Positions 12,437 through 24,138 of a stretch of 64,000 nt of DNA are shown here, in pieces (the stretch's first letter is position 1; each line of letters begins with the position of its first letter). The notes under the pieces were generated by a model. The model was not told the DNA's origin. It ran no database searches and saw only the letters and a list, made by a program, of their open reading frames with translations. Location: contig JAYKKI010000077.1 in NCBI GenBank assembly GCA_039881145.1, forward strand, positions 331,001 to 395,000, given 5' to 3'. Position numbers and translations under genes: made by a program. Source of the DNA: Druceiella hillmani. Taxonomy: Eukaryota; Arthropoda; Insecta; Lepidoptera; Hepialidae.

Positions 12437-13640
12437 ATTCATTAATATTGAATATCCAATTATTTGAAATTTTATGTCACTAAAAATAATATTGCTGAAA
12501 ACTGAAACAATTGATCAATGAATTTGAACGAAAATGATGTGACACAAGGTCAACTTTTATGTTTTGCAGCAATTATTTAAAATTATTACTCCTGAGATAT
12601 TATGGTGGAGTTCTATGCAATGAATAGTGTGATTGACGCAAAAGGAAGTTAATAATATCTGACAAATTAAAGAAGATGGTGTAGATACAAAAAAAACTGC
12701 TTATTTTTTTGTGCTTTAGTGTGTAGAAGTCACGTTCGATTTAAATTTCGTAAAGGGAAAGTGCGTCAGATGGTTGAAAATAAAAAAAAAATGTTGGAAA
12801 TATTCTCATTTGATTTCTAACATTTCAACTAATCATAAAAGCGCTATAAATATCATATAAATACAGAAACCTCTAGTTGACTTAGAATCTGAAAGCATTA
12901 GAAGGCAGTCTGAAAGAACTAGAACATTTTACCTAAGAAAATGTCAACAGAAAAAAGGGGCCAAGAGCAAATAGAACTCGCTCTATTAGGGTTACATACT
13001 GTTAGATCAAATTATCATAAAACTTAGTTGATATCAACTTGCTTTAGAAATAAAAATATACAAAATAAAATCCAAACTTTTGCAAATGTAGAAAAAAAGA
13101 CAAAAAAATCCATTTGTCACGTAATTATTCTGCACGAAATTTGATAGTAACGATGTTTCGTTTCTATACTTGTGCTGTTAGAACTTATTTGTGTCAAAGA
13201 TTCTAAGTTAACGGGAAGTGTGCTATAGATTTTGATGAGTGAGTCAGTGTCAAAATAATTTATATTTGAAAGATAGTATCTTTTTATTGCGTCGAGTTAG
13301 AGACTTGCAGAATTGTTTTCACAGGACTATGGTATCAAAGAACTTAGTGATGCATATCAATTTCGACTTGGTACCTCAAGCAGTTCCTGGGGAAAAGAGT
13401 CTCGAGAGACGAAAAAACAACAAAGGCACCACATAAGGTTTTCGTTTTTTGTTTCATTCTGAGTTATAATAATGAGAGAAACTCTGAAAACGCGTTGGGA
13501 ACACATCTGCTAGTGTTGCGCATTTTATGTAGTTCTATCAAAGTGACCGTAAATATAATTTCTATTTATTATAACGCTAATAATAATACACGTAATATGA
13601 TATAAAATTACTTCTACCTAGACGCGATAATTAGCAACAA
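12268..13640. other. Intergenic, no gene recognised
   Basis: Contains the TA tract at 12372-12434 and otherwise nothing I can assign. A 65-codon plus frame at 13239-13436 is unrecognised. Confidence 0.4.
12372..12434. repeat. (TA)n microsatellite
   Basis: About 62 bp of TA repeats with a single CA interruption near 12400. Confidence 0.95.
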
Positions 13641-13881
13641 TAGCGCGTAAAATTCTATTCACCGTTAGCCGTTTCTACGCAGCGATCCACAATTTAAATT
13701 TATTTTTGTAACTAAACAGTAATATACAATTATTTCACATGTGTGTCACGACCTACATTTGTTACTTCTTTTCTCTTCGATCAATTTATTACGTAGTATA
13801 CTCTGGAGTAAATAGCTAACGGCGATAAGATATAAATATGATTAAACTGGCACATAGCGGTGAATAAAATTTCACGCGCTA
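13641..13881. repeat. Inverted-repeat element, about 240 bp
   Basis: Left arm 13641-13667 begins TAGCGCGTAAAATTC. Right arm 13855-13881, reverse complemented, matches it at 24 of 27 positions. The core between them is unlike either arm. GCGCG is rare in this AT-rich sequence, so chance is unlikely. There is no obvious target duplication and no coding capacity; it is a MITE-like candidate. Confidence 0.55.
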
Positions 13882-14844
13882 ATGATAATGGTATCAACAA
13901 GTTGTTTTAGGTTAAATGAAAATACATTCGGTGCATTTCAAATTTGAATGTAATTATTAAGTGGTTAATTAATATTATACCGATTTTATATTTGCCTCGT
14001 TTTTTTTAAATTATAAGTATAATTTTATATTGTTCTTTTAAATTAAATTATATTTAATTTGTTATAGACATGCGATTAATACAAACCAACATGACATACG
14101 AAATGCACAAAACTTGCTCTCACTTCTAAATATTTTCTTTATTCTTTTTGTCACTCACCTTACGAAACCTAAAATAATTTATGGCAACTTGCGCATGAAA
14201 CAACCCATTCCTATTATATTTGTTATAGGTTTTACACTTAAATTACGCAGCCTTAACCCTCAAAAATTATAGGCATTTCGAATAACGTATTCGATTTCGT
14301 GGGGTTTATTAGTATCCCATAGTTTAAAACTGAAAAAGGCATAAAATTATAATTTTTAGGCGTTCCTTTTAGTCGTTGCATAAAACTTTAAGATGGTATT
14401 TTAAATATTTTATTTTTATTTATCGAAAAAAATAACATTTAACACAAAATTTAGCCGTTTTCAATGACATTTCAATTTTTCTACTCATCAAAAAAATGTT
14501 TTAAACGTAAGTACTTATAATACTACTTTTGAGACCAAAATATATTTGTATAACAAAATAACCCTTATTCTTTAAACTAATGCTAACAAAAATAATTATC
14601 TTTTGAATACAAAAGAAATGACATTTATTAATAAGAGATATAGTTCTTAACTCATAAAATTATCTCTAGTACTATGTCTAGAGAAATGTTTGGTTTAAAT
14701 CACATTTTTTCCATTTAACTTCTAATTTTTAAAGCAGTTTCAGACGTTTTTTCCTTTGAATTGTGCTTTGCAAATAAATTTGTTCCAAACAAAGCAAGCT
14801 TTTGTCCATTAAATATTACGTTTAAGAGGACATAAGTAACAAGG
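13882..14844. other. Intergenic, no gene recognised
   Basis: No gene or repeat recognised. A 79-codon minus frame (14715-14954) overlaps the start of the Gr pseudogene on the other strand and is most likely its shadow. Confidence 0.45.
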
Positions 14845-15654
14845 CACTTTTTTCGCATTCTTGGGTTGGCTTGGTCCAGCAGTTTAACTATCCGGCTATA
14901 AATAACTAAAAACAATCCGACATCATTACTTTCGTATCTGGTTTCAAATGACACAGTGCAGCTCTACTATTTCTGATCTTCTACTGTGCCCTGAATATTG
15001 CGAAGAATCTCTACTATACGACACGCGTTTATTATTTCATACTCATTTCTCTATTTATCTGGTTACAAATTTGTTGTGGCAAAAAAAAATAAAACTTCGC
15101 ATAACGAATTTTTTAATGTAATCGACGGTCATATCGATAGTCGGGTAGTAAACAGAATTCTCTTGACGACAACATTTTACAGTTTTACTGGTATCGGAAT
15201 ATCTGTAGTATTGGATCTTTTGCATTTCTGCATAGATTATTTTGCGTTTCCTGTTGTTTACTATAATCGATCCTTCTTTTTTTCTGAAACTTTACAATCT
15301 TTGGAATTAATTTATTTTATAATATTTCTCTACTCCATTTCATCGAGACTTAACATTAATAACGGATATTTGAACAATTTCATACGAGGAATTAAAAACT
15401 ATAATACGAATCTTGCAAGAGCGGCAGATTTTGAATTTAAACAAACTTTGATAATAATTCTGCAAGATTTCGGTGAAGAAGAATTATTGGAATTTGATTA
15501 TATGAAATTATATTATGTCTATACAAGAGTTATTGACGCCTGTCAGTTAATAAAAGACGCTTTTGAAGTTCAGATAATGTATAAAATAATGTATTTTAAA
15601 ATGTATTTTTTTAATTATTTTCATCGAATTAATTCGTTATCAGTAATAGATTAA
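14845..15654 (+). pseudogene. Gustatory receptor pseudogene (most of exon 1)
   Basis: A 218-codon open frame (14998-15654, first codon TTG) has several hydrophobic segments, including V-N-R-I-L-L-T-T-T-F-Y-S-F-T-G-I-G-I and L-E-L-I-Y-F-I-I-F-L-Y-S-I. It ends with Y-V-Y-T-R-V-I-D-A-C-Q-L-I-K-D-A-F-E-V-Q, matching the end of exon 1 of the 41.6-42.4 kb Gr (D-L-C-H-Y-L-N-K-V-F-E-F-Q). Upstream at about 14845, H-F-F-R-I-L-G-L-A-W-S-S looks like a Gr N-terminus but is separated by stop codons. After the conserved Gln codon CAG the genome reads AT, not GT, so the expected splice donor is missing. No 3' exons were found. Probably a dead insect taste receptor. Confidence 0.7.
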
Positions 15655-16425
15655 ACAACTATATATTAACCCATCTAACGGAGATTATTTTGCTCTTAAT
15701 TTTTGATGTCAGGCTATAGAATTACCCAATCCTTATGATATTTAAACTCAAAATTTTTACGATAGCCGCAACGAATTGTTTTTAAATCATTAAATACCTG
15801 CAGTGATAAAGTAAAATCAAAATTAAGTTATTTGCATATTTTTATATATGAAACCGACCCTCATTACATTGACGTTCGTCAGCAGTATGCATAATTATTA
15901 GATATGTGTTACTCACAACAATAATATCACAATTTGTTCAAAACACGTAAAATTCGTAAAGATATTTTCATCTTACTTTCTTCGCTTTCAATAGTTTTAC
16001 GTGCATTTGCTTACTTTATGTTGTATTTTTGAAGTTTTTTTTCAAGACGGATTATTGAAAACTTTGGTATCCTTCAATAATGAAATATACTCTTCATCAT
16101 GAACGAGGTAAACAATTCCACTAATTACTCCAGCACGCTCGAGACATCCCATTCAATTGTTATTTATTTTTATCCCTAGAATATTTTGTTCCATATTTTT
16201 AGCGTCAACTATATATATAATGGTTTTAATATGATATATGTGAGAGTTTTTGTTCAAATAATCAATTGTTCTTATAATGTACCCTCGCCATCCTAGCTTA
16301 CATTTAGTTTTATCGCCTTTTGCTAGCGCTCTAAATGTAGACTTGTCATTGCACATGTCATTGGAATTATAGTAATGTCCAATTATTTTATTAATATTTA
16401 TTCCACTGTCTCTCGTTAATAGTAA
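15655..16425. other. Intergenic; unidentified minus frame
   Basis: No Gr exons could be found downstream of the pseudogene. A minus-strand frame of 98 codons (16153-16449) has no ATG until well inside and no family I recognise. Its upstream end runs into the Helitron terminus, arguing against a real gene. Confidence 0.35.
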
Positions 16426-16814
16426 TCTATATATTAATACGTGAAGCAAAAATTTTGGACCCCTTTTTACGAAAATTGCGCGAACGGAGGAATATGAAAT
16501 TTGGCATACTTATAGTATATATGTAGGAGAAGTGCAGAACGCTAATATTTTTCAATAATAATGCTTATAAAGTACATTAAATCAATAAATAAAACATTAC
16601 ACACACTACCATGCATTTGACATACACATGTATATACCTACAATTGACATATGAGTAGTCTATAGTTCTATTTTTCCGCTGGCTTTCCATTGTAGGTTAT
16701 CTGCCAGACAGTTCGCAAGTTATTGTGCTTCAACTTTGTTATTTTCTCACATATAATAGTAAAAAATTTGATCTTTTATCTAGAATTACAGTTGTTATCA
16801 TTTAATAATCATCA
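16426..16814 (+). mobile_element. Helitron 5' end, copy 1 (truncated)
   Basis: Starts TCTATATATTAATACGTGAA immediately after an A, the A|TC junction expected of a Helitron 5' terminus. It continues with GAAGCAAAAA, TTTTTACGAAAATTGCGCGA and ACGGAGGA, and later TCCGCTGGCTTTCCATTGTA and CTGCCAGACAGTT. The same blocks recur in the same order at 17245, so these are two copies of one family. No 3' end is present before the next element begins. Confidence 0.75.
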
Positions 16815-17224
16815 TCATATATATTAATACGCTAAGGTTAAGATGTTACACTCCCTTTTTAGAAAAACCTCACAACTAATCCACATAAGTTATATATCAT
16901 TTTATAGATAATTGCTTGCTCTACCGGCATCAACAACTAAAAAATTTATTATTGCTATTGTTTTGGCAAATTAATTAATTATTAAAATTTTATACACAAA
17001 ACAGCAATGCTGCCATCTAACGGCTCAACGTCAATATGAATGACGGTGGGTAAAATTTTTGTTTAATTTCAAATCCACTCACGTATAAATAAAGTGGCGC
17101 TTTAGCTCAATGCTTTTGATACTTGCGCCTCTATATGTCAATTTTAGTAAAATATTTGTTTGATCTGTCATCTGAGCTTCATAATGGAATAAATAATGCG
17201 AAGACTTCGCACGGGTCACCCTAG
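16815..17224 (+). mobile_element. Non-autonomous Helitron, 410 bp, both ends
   Basis: Begins TCATATATATTAATACG after an A (16814|16815). Ends with the 13-nt palindrome GCGAAGACTTCGC at 17198-17210, a 10-nt spacer and CTAG at 17221-17224, followed by T. This is the textbook Helitron arrangement: 5' TC, a short 3' hairpin close to a CTRR terminus, and insertion between A and T. The first bases and an ACTCCCTTTTTA block are shared with the neighbouring 5' ends, so it probably used the same Rep-helicase. It has no coding capacity. Confidence 0.85.
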
Positions 17225-17244
17225 TGTAACATTATTAATAATAA

Positions 17245-17665
17245 TCATAATATTAATACGTGAAGCAAAAACGTTGTACCTCTTTTACGAAAATTACGCG
17301 AACGGAGGAGTATGAAATTTGGCACAGTTAAAGTATGTATGGAGGAGTACGAAAAGCTAAAATGTTTATATAATAATGCATTAGAAACACATTAAATTAA
17401 TAAAAAAAACATTACACGTACTACCATGCGTTTGACACACATATTGACATATGAGTTGACCATAATTTTATTTTTCCGCTGGCTTTCCATTGTAGTTTAT
17501 CTGCCAGACAGTTTCTAACTTATTGTGCTTTAACTTTGTTATTTTCCCATATATAGTAGTAAAAAATTTGACCTTTTATCTGAAATTAGAGTTAATACGA
17601 TTTGATAAAATATTATTCAATTTTCTAAAAGTTAATAATAACCATAATTTAAAGGTTAATAATAA
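17245..17665 (+). mobile_element. Helitron 5' end, copy 2
   Basis: Starts TCATAATATTAATACGTGAA after an A and is a close copy of 16426-16814. It carries GAAGCAAAAACG, ACGAAAATTACGCGAACGGA, GGAGTATGAAATTTGGCACA, the TCCGCTGGCTTTCCATTGTA block and CTGCCAGACAGTT. It runs straight into a further 5' end near 17666 without a 3' terminus. Confidence 0.72.
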
Positions 17666-18092
17666 CCAAATATATATGCGAAGCAAAACCTTTATACTCC
17701 TTTTTACGAAAATTACGCGTCCGGAGGAGTATGAAATTTGGCACAGTTAAAGTTTATGTGGAGAAGAGTGCTGAAAGCTAATATTTTTACATAGAAAAAG
17801 ATATATAGATTTTTATTAGAAATAGATGCGTTTGACACACACACATATGTACTATTTTGTTTATGATTGAAGTCTATGTTCAAACTGAGATTAATATTAT
17901 TTGTCCATAGTCTTACTGAATGTCAAAAATAATCATAATTATGATAATGTCATATTCATAGTTTGTTTCGCATACACATATTAATAGACCAAACGCAAAT
18001 TTAAATAATATTAATAGTTTACAAATGAATAAGTAATTTTTAGAGATACATATAAATGTGCACTAAATGTAATTCCAAGACTTTTTCATAGT

Positions 18093-19818
18093 TATGATTG
18101 TGGATTATTGGATTTACAATGCAGGTTTTGCAATGCGAAACGTTTTGAATGTGAAGTGACTTTAAGTGACAGGACTGAATTCACTTAATGTTGTCATAAG
18201 GGTAAAGCAACATTACCGCCCTTAAGTCAAAATGAATATTTTAAATCATTGTATTATGAACTTATTTCAAATGAACCTTCAATCAAAAGTAAGGTAAAAA
18301 ATTATTTTGGAAACATTCGCAAATATAATTCATCATTTGCTATGGTTAGCTCAGAAGCTAAAATTTGCGGGGCAGTTACAAGTGGAGTGTATCATTTAAA
18401 AAAAAATATGTTTTTATCACAGATCAGTTTCAATAAATGCGACATATGGTCGCTCACCATGTTGTGCGCAATTCGATTTTTATGATGTCGACACTATAAA
18501 TTATATATTATCAATTATAGATTACAACAACATTTTAATCAAACATGCAATAACAATATAATGCGCAAAATATCTCTTGAATTGGAACGCAGTAATCCTT
18601 TAGTTCGGTCATTCATTGCAATGAAACATCATTGACACAGAGTTGAAAATAAAAAAAAAGAAATTTGTATGCTCATTAAAGTAAATCATGATTTAAATCA
18701 ACGCCATTTCAATTATGCAGTTCAAACTGATGTAGCAGTAACATTTAGTACAGTTGATGGTGAGCCACCTTTGAATGAAATATGATTTCATTTTCAAAAG
18801 TTAATAGTATCATCAAAAATATCTCAATTTTAAATTCATCATTAGACCCTTGAGCACATCCATTACTTTTTCCAAATGGTAATACTGGGTGGAATATCAA
18901 TATTACTCATAACGTACCAACTACATCTAATTCAAGAGCACCCAGAAAAAAATTAGCCATGCTTCAGTATGCAGCCTATCGACTTGTGATTATTGAAGAT
19001 TTCAGCATGTAGCACCATTCACAAAAAAATATTTCTGCAGTGGATAGTTGATATGTATGTGAGAATAGAGGGCTCAAGATTACATTGCATTCGACAAAAT
19101 CAAACAATTCTTAAATCTGAAGTTTACGACAATTTAACAGACTACATGGAATTGAACATCAATACCAGTAATCTTGGCCGGAAATAATTAACAATATTGT
19201 TTTCGGTGAAACTGCTGATTTTATACTTGATATTATGATTCGTGTATTCAAGTTTTTTGAAAACATTAATGAGGGTCTTTTACAAAAAAATATCTTTGAT
19301 AAATTGAAGCACTCATTTATACAATCGAGTTTCAAAAAAGAGGATTGAAAACACATCCTAAATTACATAAATATGTTGTCAAACATATGATGCCTGGTCC
19401 ATGCGGAGTAATTAACCCTAATTCTGTACGTATGAGAGACGGTAAATGTACAAAAGATTATTTAAAACGTTTTAATGAATTTACATGTGAATCAAAATGG
19501 ACATCCATTATACGGTGAAATAATGGTACGCATGCAAAAGTTTGCGGTAGTTGCCTTGACAATTGGTACGTTGTACCATACAATCCATATTTACTTGCCA
19601 AATTTAATTGTCATTTAAACGTTGAAGTTTGTACTTCAGACAAAAACGTTAAATACATAAATAAATACGTATATAAAAGCCATGACAGTGCATCTGTTGA
19701 ATTAGATTCAGGGAGAAATGAACAAAGTCAAAATATACAAATTGATGAAGTTACAAATTTTTAAATTGTTCATTATGTCGGATCAACAGAAGCCGTATGG
19801 CGCATCTATGAATTACCA
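18093..19818 (+). pseudogene. Helitron Rep (rolling-circle replicase) region, HUH motif deleted
   Basis: N-terminal Cys cluster (C-R-F-C-N-A-K-R-F-E-C-E, then C-C-H-K-G-K-A-T-L-P) opens the Helitron protein. It is followed by F-G-N-I-R-K-Y-N-S-S-F-A, A-H-P-L-L-F-P-N-G-N-T-G-W, W-I-V-D-M-Y-V-R-I-E-G-S-R-L, and T-I-E-F-Q-K-R-G-L at 19321-19347. The next residues are K-T-H-P-K-L-H-K-Y-V-V-K-H-M-M, whereas family members have P-H-A-H-I-L plus several dozen residues in between. The metal-binding His pair is therefore deleted in frame. The tyrosine block survives (K-Y-I-N-K-Y-V-Y-K, about 19647-19680). Frameshifts occur before 19321, and stops fall at 19516 and 19762 in the frame that leads into the helicase. 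Not functional. Confidence 0.82.
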
Positions 19819-21321
19819 ATGCATTTTCAGTTACATGTTATGGTCAGACTTGATATACATTTACCGCGTAGACCCACATACTCGCAGAAAATAGAAGTAG
19901 AAAATACTATTGATATAATAGAACAAGAGATGCTGTTTTGTGAGTATTATGAAAGTGCAAATTTTGAACAGCGTAATCTCATTGATCAAGTTATTCGTGA
20001 CATTTTGTATCATGATACTGGATCCAATGTTTTTTGTTTAACCGCTCACGCTGGTTGTGGCAAAACATTCACTCAAACAGCATTAATTCACAAATTAAAT
20101 CCGCTTAATCTTCGTTGTATTCCAACTGCGTTCACTGGCATAGCTTCAACTTTATTACTTGGAGGTAGGACTTTATACAATGTGTTTAAATTGCCTATAC
20201 CCATTTTAAAAAATGCTGTATCAAATATTACTGCAAATAGTTGCTACGGTAGTTTCATAAATTCATCATCATTGATAATTATTGATGAAGTTTCTATGTG
20301 TCCTTTGCAAGTGTTGAAAATCATAGATAGATTATTGCGTGATCTACGTGATGAAAACGATAAACATAGAGTGTTTGGAGGAAAAACTATACTTCTGTGC
20401 GGTGATTTTCGGCAAATCTTACCAGTAATCCCACATGGATCACGTGGAACTTTAATTGAAAATCGTGCTACACGTTGGCATGAATTTTCTAATTTTCATA
20501 AAGTTACATTTACTCGAAATATGAGAGCTTTACCCAATGAAATAGAATTTGTAGAATTCTTCAAAAAAATTGGTAATGATGAGGCCTCATAATTCCGTCC
20601 GTTTGGTAAAAATGTTATTGAAATACCTCATCAATTGATAGGAGATAAAAATAATATTATTGATGAGGTATATGGAAATATTTCCAATAACATACTCTCA
20701 GAAAATATATTGAACTCTGTTATTTTAGCACCTACAAATGACGATTGTACTTTGATTAATACTGATATACTTAATCAAATTCCTGGTGAACAGCGAACAT
20801 ATCATAGCTATGATAAAATAATTTGTGATAATGACAATGACATCAATAACTATCCGGTAGAGTTTTTAAATTCTTAGTCTATTAGTGGTTTACCACCGCA
20901 TAAGTTAGTATTGAAAGTTAATTGCATAGTTTTATTGATCAGAAACTTAAATACTAAGGACGCATTAGTCAATGGAACAAGAATGCGCATCAAATTTATG
21001 CATCGAAATTCAATAGATTGCGAAGTTTTAACTGGGACCGCACGCAGTAAGAGAATTTTGATTCCACGTATAAATTTAACGTACTCTGGAACTTTTTTAC
21101 ACTTTAACTTTCAAAGAACACAATTTCCTATAATACCTGCATTTGCGATGACAATAAATAAGTCTCAAGGACAAACATGCCAAAAGGTTGGAATTTTATT
21201 GAATCGGCCAGTTTTCACACATGGGCAATTGTATGTCGCAGCAAGTAGAGTCCGTTCATTCGATGGTTTAAGCTTTTATATTTCCGAATATAACGGTCAA
21301 GGACGTTTAGCAAACGATTAA
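19819..21321 (+). pseudogene. Helitron Pif1-type helicase domain, two nonsense codons
   Basis: One reading frame continues from the Rep part to TAA 21319, broken only by TAA at 20590 and TAG at 20875. Motifs in order: Walker A A-H-A-G-C-G-K-T (about 20047), F-T-G-I-A-S-T-L-L-L-G-G-R-T-L, Walker B I-I-I-D-E-V-S-M (about 20275), F-G-G-K-T-I-L-L-C-G-D-F-R-Q-I-L-P-V, and T-F-T-R-N-M-R-A. Near the end come A-M-T-I-N-K-S-Q-G-Q-T and L-Y-V-A-A-S-R-V-R-S. These are the superfamily 1 motifs of Helitron helicases, which unwind donor DNA during rolling-circle transposition. Upstream, M-H-F-Q..R-R-P-T-Y is the usual linker. Motif integrity with only two stops suggests decay that is not very old. Confidence 0.9.
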
Positions 21322-22977
21322 AGAGTTTTTACAAAAAACATTGTTTTCAGAGCAGTTTTAAATCGTTAATTATATTATCGCAATATGCGATAAAAAACGC
21401 TATTGAATGGAGAGCATTTTTTACCGCATAATTTTTTTATTTCTCTTTTTTAAATAGGAAAATAATAGCGTTGGCGAAATCTGTGGTTATAGTATATAGT
21501 CTATATATAGTCTTTGACAATAGAACCTTAATAATGTTTGAGCATTATATTTTAATAATTTATATTAAATAAATTATAATTTAAATTTATTATGGTCTGG
21601 TACTAGGAAATTTGCTATTATATTTTCGTAATTATTTTTTTCTAACTTCTCGTTCTCGCTTCGATTTTATCCTAACATTAATAGTAGCCAATTAGCATGT
21701 CATATGTAACGCCACTGTCTAAAAAAAAATAGGAATTCCATTTTTCGTTTTCATTTACGTAACTGGATATTATTCTTGTTATTAAATAATTACATCTCAA
21801 GCAATCCCGCTTTGTCAAAAATTAGTAATAATGAAATAGTGTCTGTAACAAATTTGCAAAAATAATTGAAATATATCATTAATAAGCCAAGTAGGAAATA
21901 ACCAATGAAAAGAAATTTATCTTTATATTCCATTCAAAAGACCAATGAAAATTTCGAGCATGTTGACAGCGCAAAGTGCGGCCAGAATCATACATTTTTC
22001 AATTCGGAGGAAACTCCTCGCAATACAATATAGTGAAACTCCAATAGCTATCTCCCTAATGCTCATTTGCAGCAACTAGATTTGGTAACTTTGAAACGCT
22101 CAAGAGAAACTAAACAAGAAAATATGAATTCCTCATGTGCCTGTAGAATGAATTGGGCTTAGCCGTTTTTATTCTCTTCTATTAAAATTGAATATTGCTA
22201 GAATTAAGAGAATTGGGACTAAATGATTATTTCTTTAAGTCCTTATAGATTAACCATAAACTGAATCCATTATTGTGTTGACCTATGACCAGATGATTTT
22301 CAATTATTTATTTATTTAGCTTCAATGTAAACATATATTTGGAGAACTTATTGCCGCATGAACAATATTTCCAGTCAACAAATTTACAAGATCGCTTGAA
22401 AATTCGCGCTTGCAAATTTAACAGATTTTCAATATCGAATTAGAAATAATATAAAAGAAAAAAATGGCTAACGGCTGCAAAATACATTCCTTCTGACATG
22501 GTTTTGCCATTGGAAGGTTATATTATGGGTATTACTTTGGTTATTGTACTAATTTTGTTGAGCTGAAAACAAAGGGATATTATATATATAAATATATGTA
22601 TATATATTTTTATGTATTTATTCTGGGTACCGTCATCATCGCATCATTTTCTTATCCTTTCTTGATAAGTAGGCTAAATAATACTTTGACGAAAAGGCGA
22701 TCTAATACTTTGGAGGATTGTTTGATTAGCCTCATTTTTTTTACCTAATGAGAGCAAATCTATTTTATCCTTTGAATCAGTTGCAAGTTTATTATATTGT
22801 ATTTACTAATTATCAGCGTTCCTCGCGACAATCAATAATTTTGCATCGATGTTTACATTTGGTTTTGCTGTCAGAAAAACACAAAAATGGGGATTTATTT
22901 TACCTATCCTGTTGTCCCAACAATTTATATTTTAAAATTCTAACATAATAAAAAATGTATTCCATTCATTACTAGAG
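21322..22977. other. Intergenic, no gene recognised
   Basis: No gene assigned. A short TA-rich tract lies at about 22577-22612. A 66-codon plus frame at 22748-22948 is unrecognised. Confidence 0.4.
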
Positions 22978-24138
22978 ATTGTATTACCAGTATGAATAGA
23001 CTCACCTGTCTGTGGTGCTTGTAAAAAATGATCTACCTGCTCTTCTAATAGAGGTAAATTAATGTGAATTGCCATATTATGTGAAATGGCACAAGAAAGT
23101 ATGATTGAAAGTATGATGAAAACGGTGTCTTATCAAGTAACAGAATCTCTGTTTTAACACACCAAAACACCTTTCAATAATATTTCTAGCAGCTATGTGG
23201 GCCATGGTATACCTGCCTTCTGGCGTATTTTCTTGAGCATCTACAATAGGTGTAAGAAGCCATGGTTGTAATCCATATCCTGAATCACCAATAAACCAAC
23301 TTGATCGTAATTGTTCAGTTAAATATAATTGTTGCAGATGTATTTTTACAACAGATAAACTCCAAACTGCGGAATTATGAACTGAATCCGGGAACTTAGC
23401 ATTATAATTTAATATTTTTAAATTGCTATCACAAATTATTTGAACATTAAGGCTATAAACGCCTTTTCTATTATAACAACAAATTCCAGGTTTAAGCAGG
23501 TCACTAAACTTTGGTGGAATAATTACCACATGTGAACAATAAATCGAAACAATTATTCCTGGAAAATTATATTTTTCTAAATATCGTTCTTTTATTTTTA
23601 TACGATCTGCTTGTATTTTTGGAAATATAATCCACTGTCACAACACTTGGTCTAGCATTGCTTGCGATACCTCAGAAATGATCCTGCTAACTGTACTTTG
23701 GGCCATCGAGTGCCGCACGTGGTTACCAATGCACTTTTGATAACTACCATGTCCAAAAAAACTTAGGGGGGTAAGTATCTGAAATGAAAAAATAAATAAC
23801 GGCAAAACTAATTTTCAAAGCAATCCATTAATACTTTTGGCACTTCATTAATAATTCTTGAAAGTGTTATAAGTTCTTAAACCTTGTTGCGTCTGCCGAT
23901 TTTCTAATGCAGGCAGTTGTTATGATACTCGGTTAGGTAATTGAATAATATTTTGTCAAATGTGACGACAATTAGTATTAACTAACCTCAAGCTCCAGTG
24001 GTACGCCAGTACTTTTTTTCTAGAATTAATGCATGGCCTCAAATTATCGATTAGGAGTTTTGTTATTTCTTTAGACAGTCGAAAGTATTTTAGGAAACGA
24101 TTATTTGGTAACGTAAATGGATCCGAAACAAAACTCAA
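22978..24138 (-). pseudogene. PIF/Harbinger transposase (HARBI1/DDE_Tnp_4), inactivated
   Basis: Minus-strand gene in two exons. Exon 1 (24138-23987) reads S-D-P-F-T-L-P-N-N-R-F-L-K-Y-F-R-L-S and ends at a GTTAGT donor. A 208-nt intron ends TTTTCATTTCAG at 23779. Exon 2 carries F-G-H-G-S-Y-Q-K, S-T-V-S-R-I-I-S-E-V, F-P-G-I-I-V-S-I-Y-C-S-H, N-R-K-G-V-Y-S-L-N-V-Q, F-I-G-D-S-G-Y-G, and R-N-I-I-E-R-C-F-G-V-L-K-Q-R-F. It then shifts frame to S-C-A-I-S-H-N-M-A-I-H-I. The family's first catalytic Asp (I-D-C-T-H) is Tyr here (codon 23539-23541); the second Asp and the Glu are intact. An in-frame TGA precedes Q-W-I-I-F-P. In the active family this nuclease cuts and inserts the element with 3-bp target duplications. 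Terminal repeats were not found. Confidence 0.88.

Larger units (their letters stand above)
17666..21321 (+). mobile_element. Autonomous-type Helitron, decayed, 3' end not found
   Basis: Starts near 17666 with ATATATATGCGAAGCAAAACC, then ACTCCTTTTTACGAAAATTACGCG and CGGAGGAGTATGAAATTTGG. These are the same 5' blocks as at 16426 and 17245. The first part carries an ACTCC..GGAGT inverted pair. The Rep-helicase coding region follows at 18093-21321. The 3' hairpin plus CTRR terminus was searched for up to about 22000 and not seen, so the end is probably lost. Confidence 0.7.

Noticed and set aside
21322..21620. CTAGG at about 21602 as the 3' terminus of the autonomous Helitron
   Set aside because: No hairpin precedes it at the right distance and the following base is not T.
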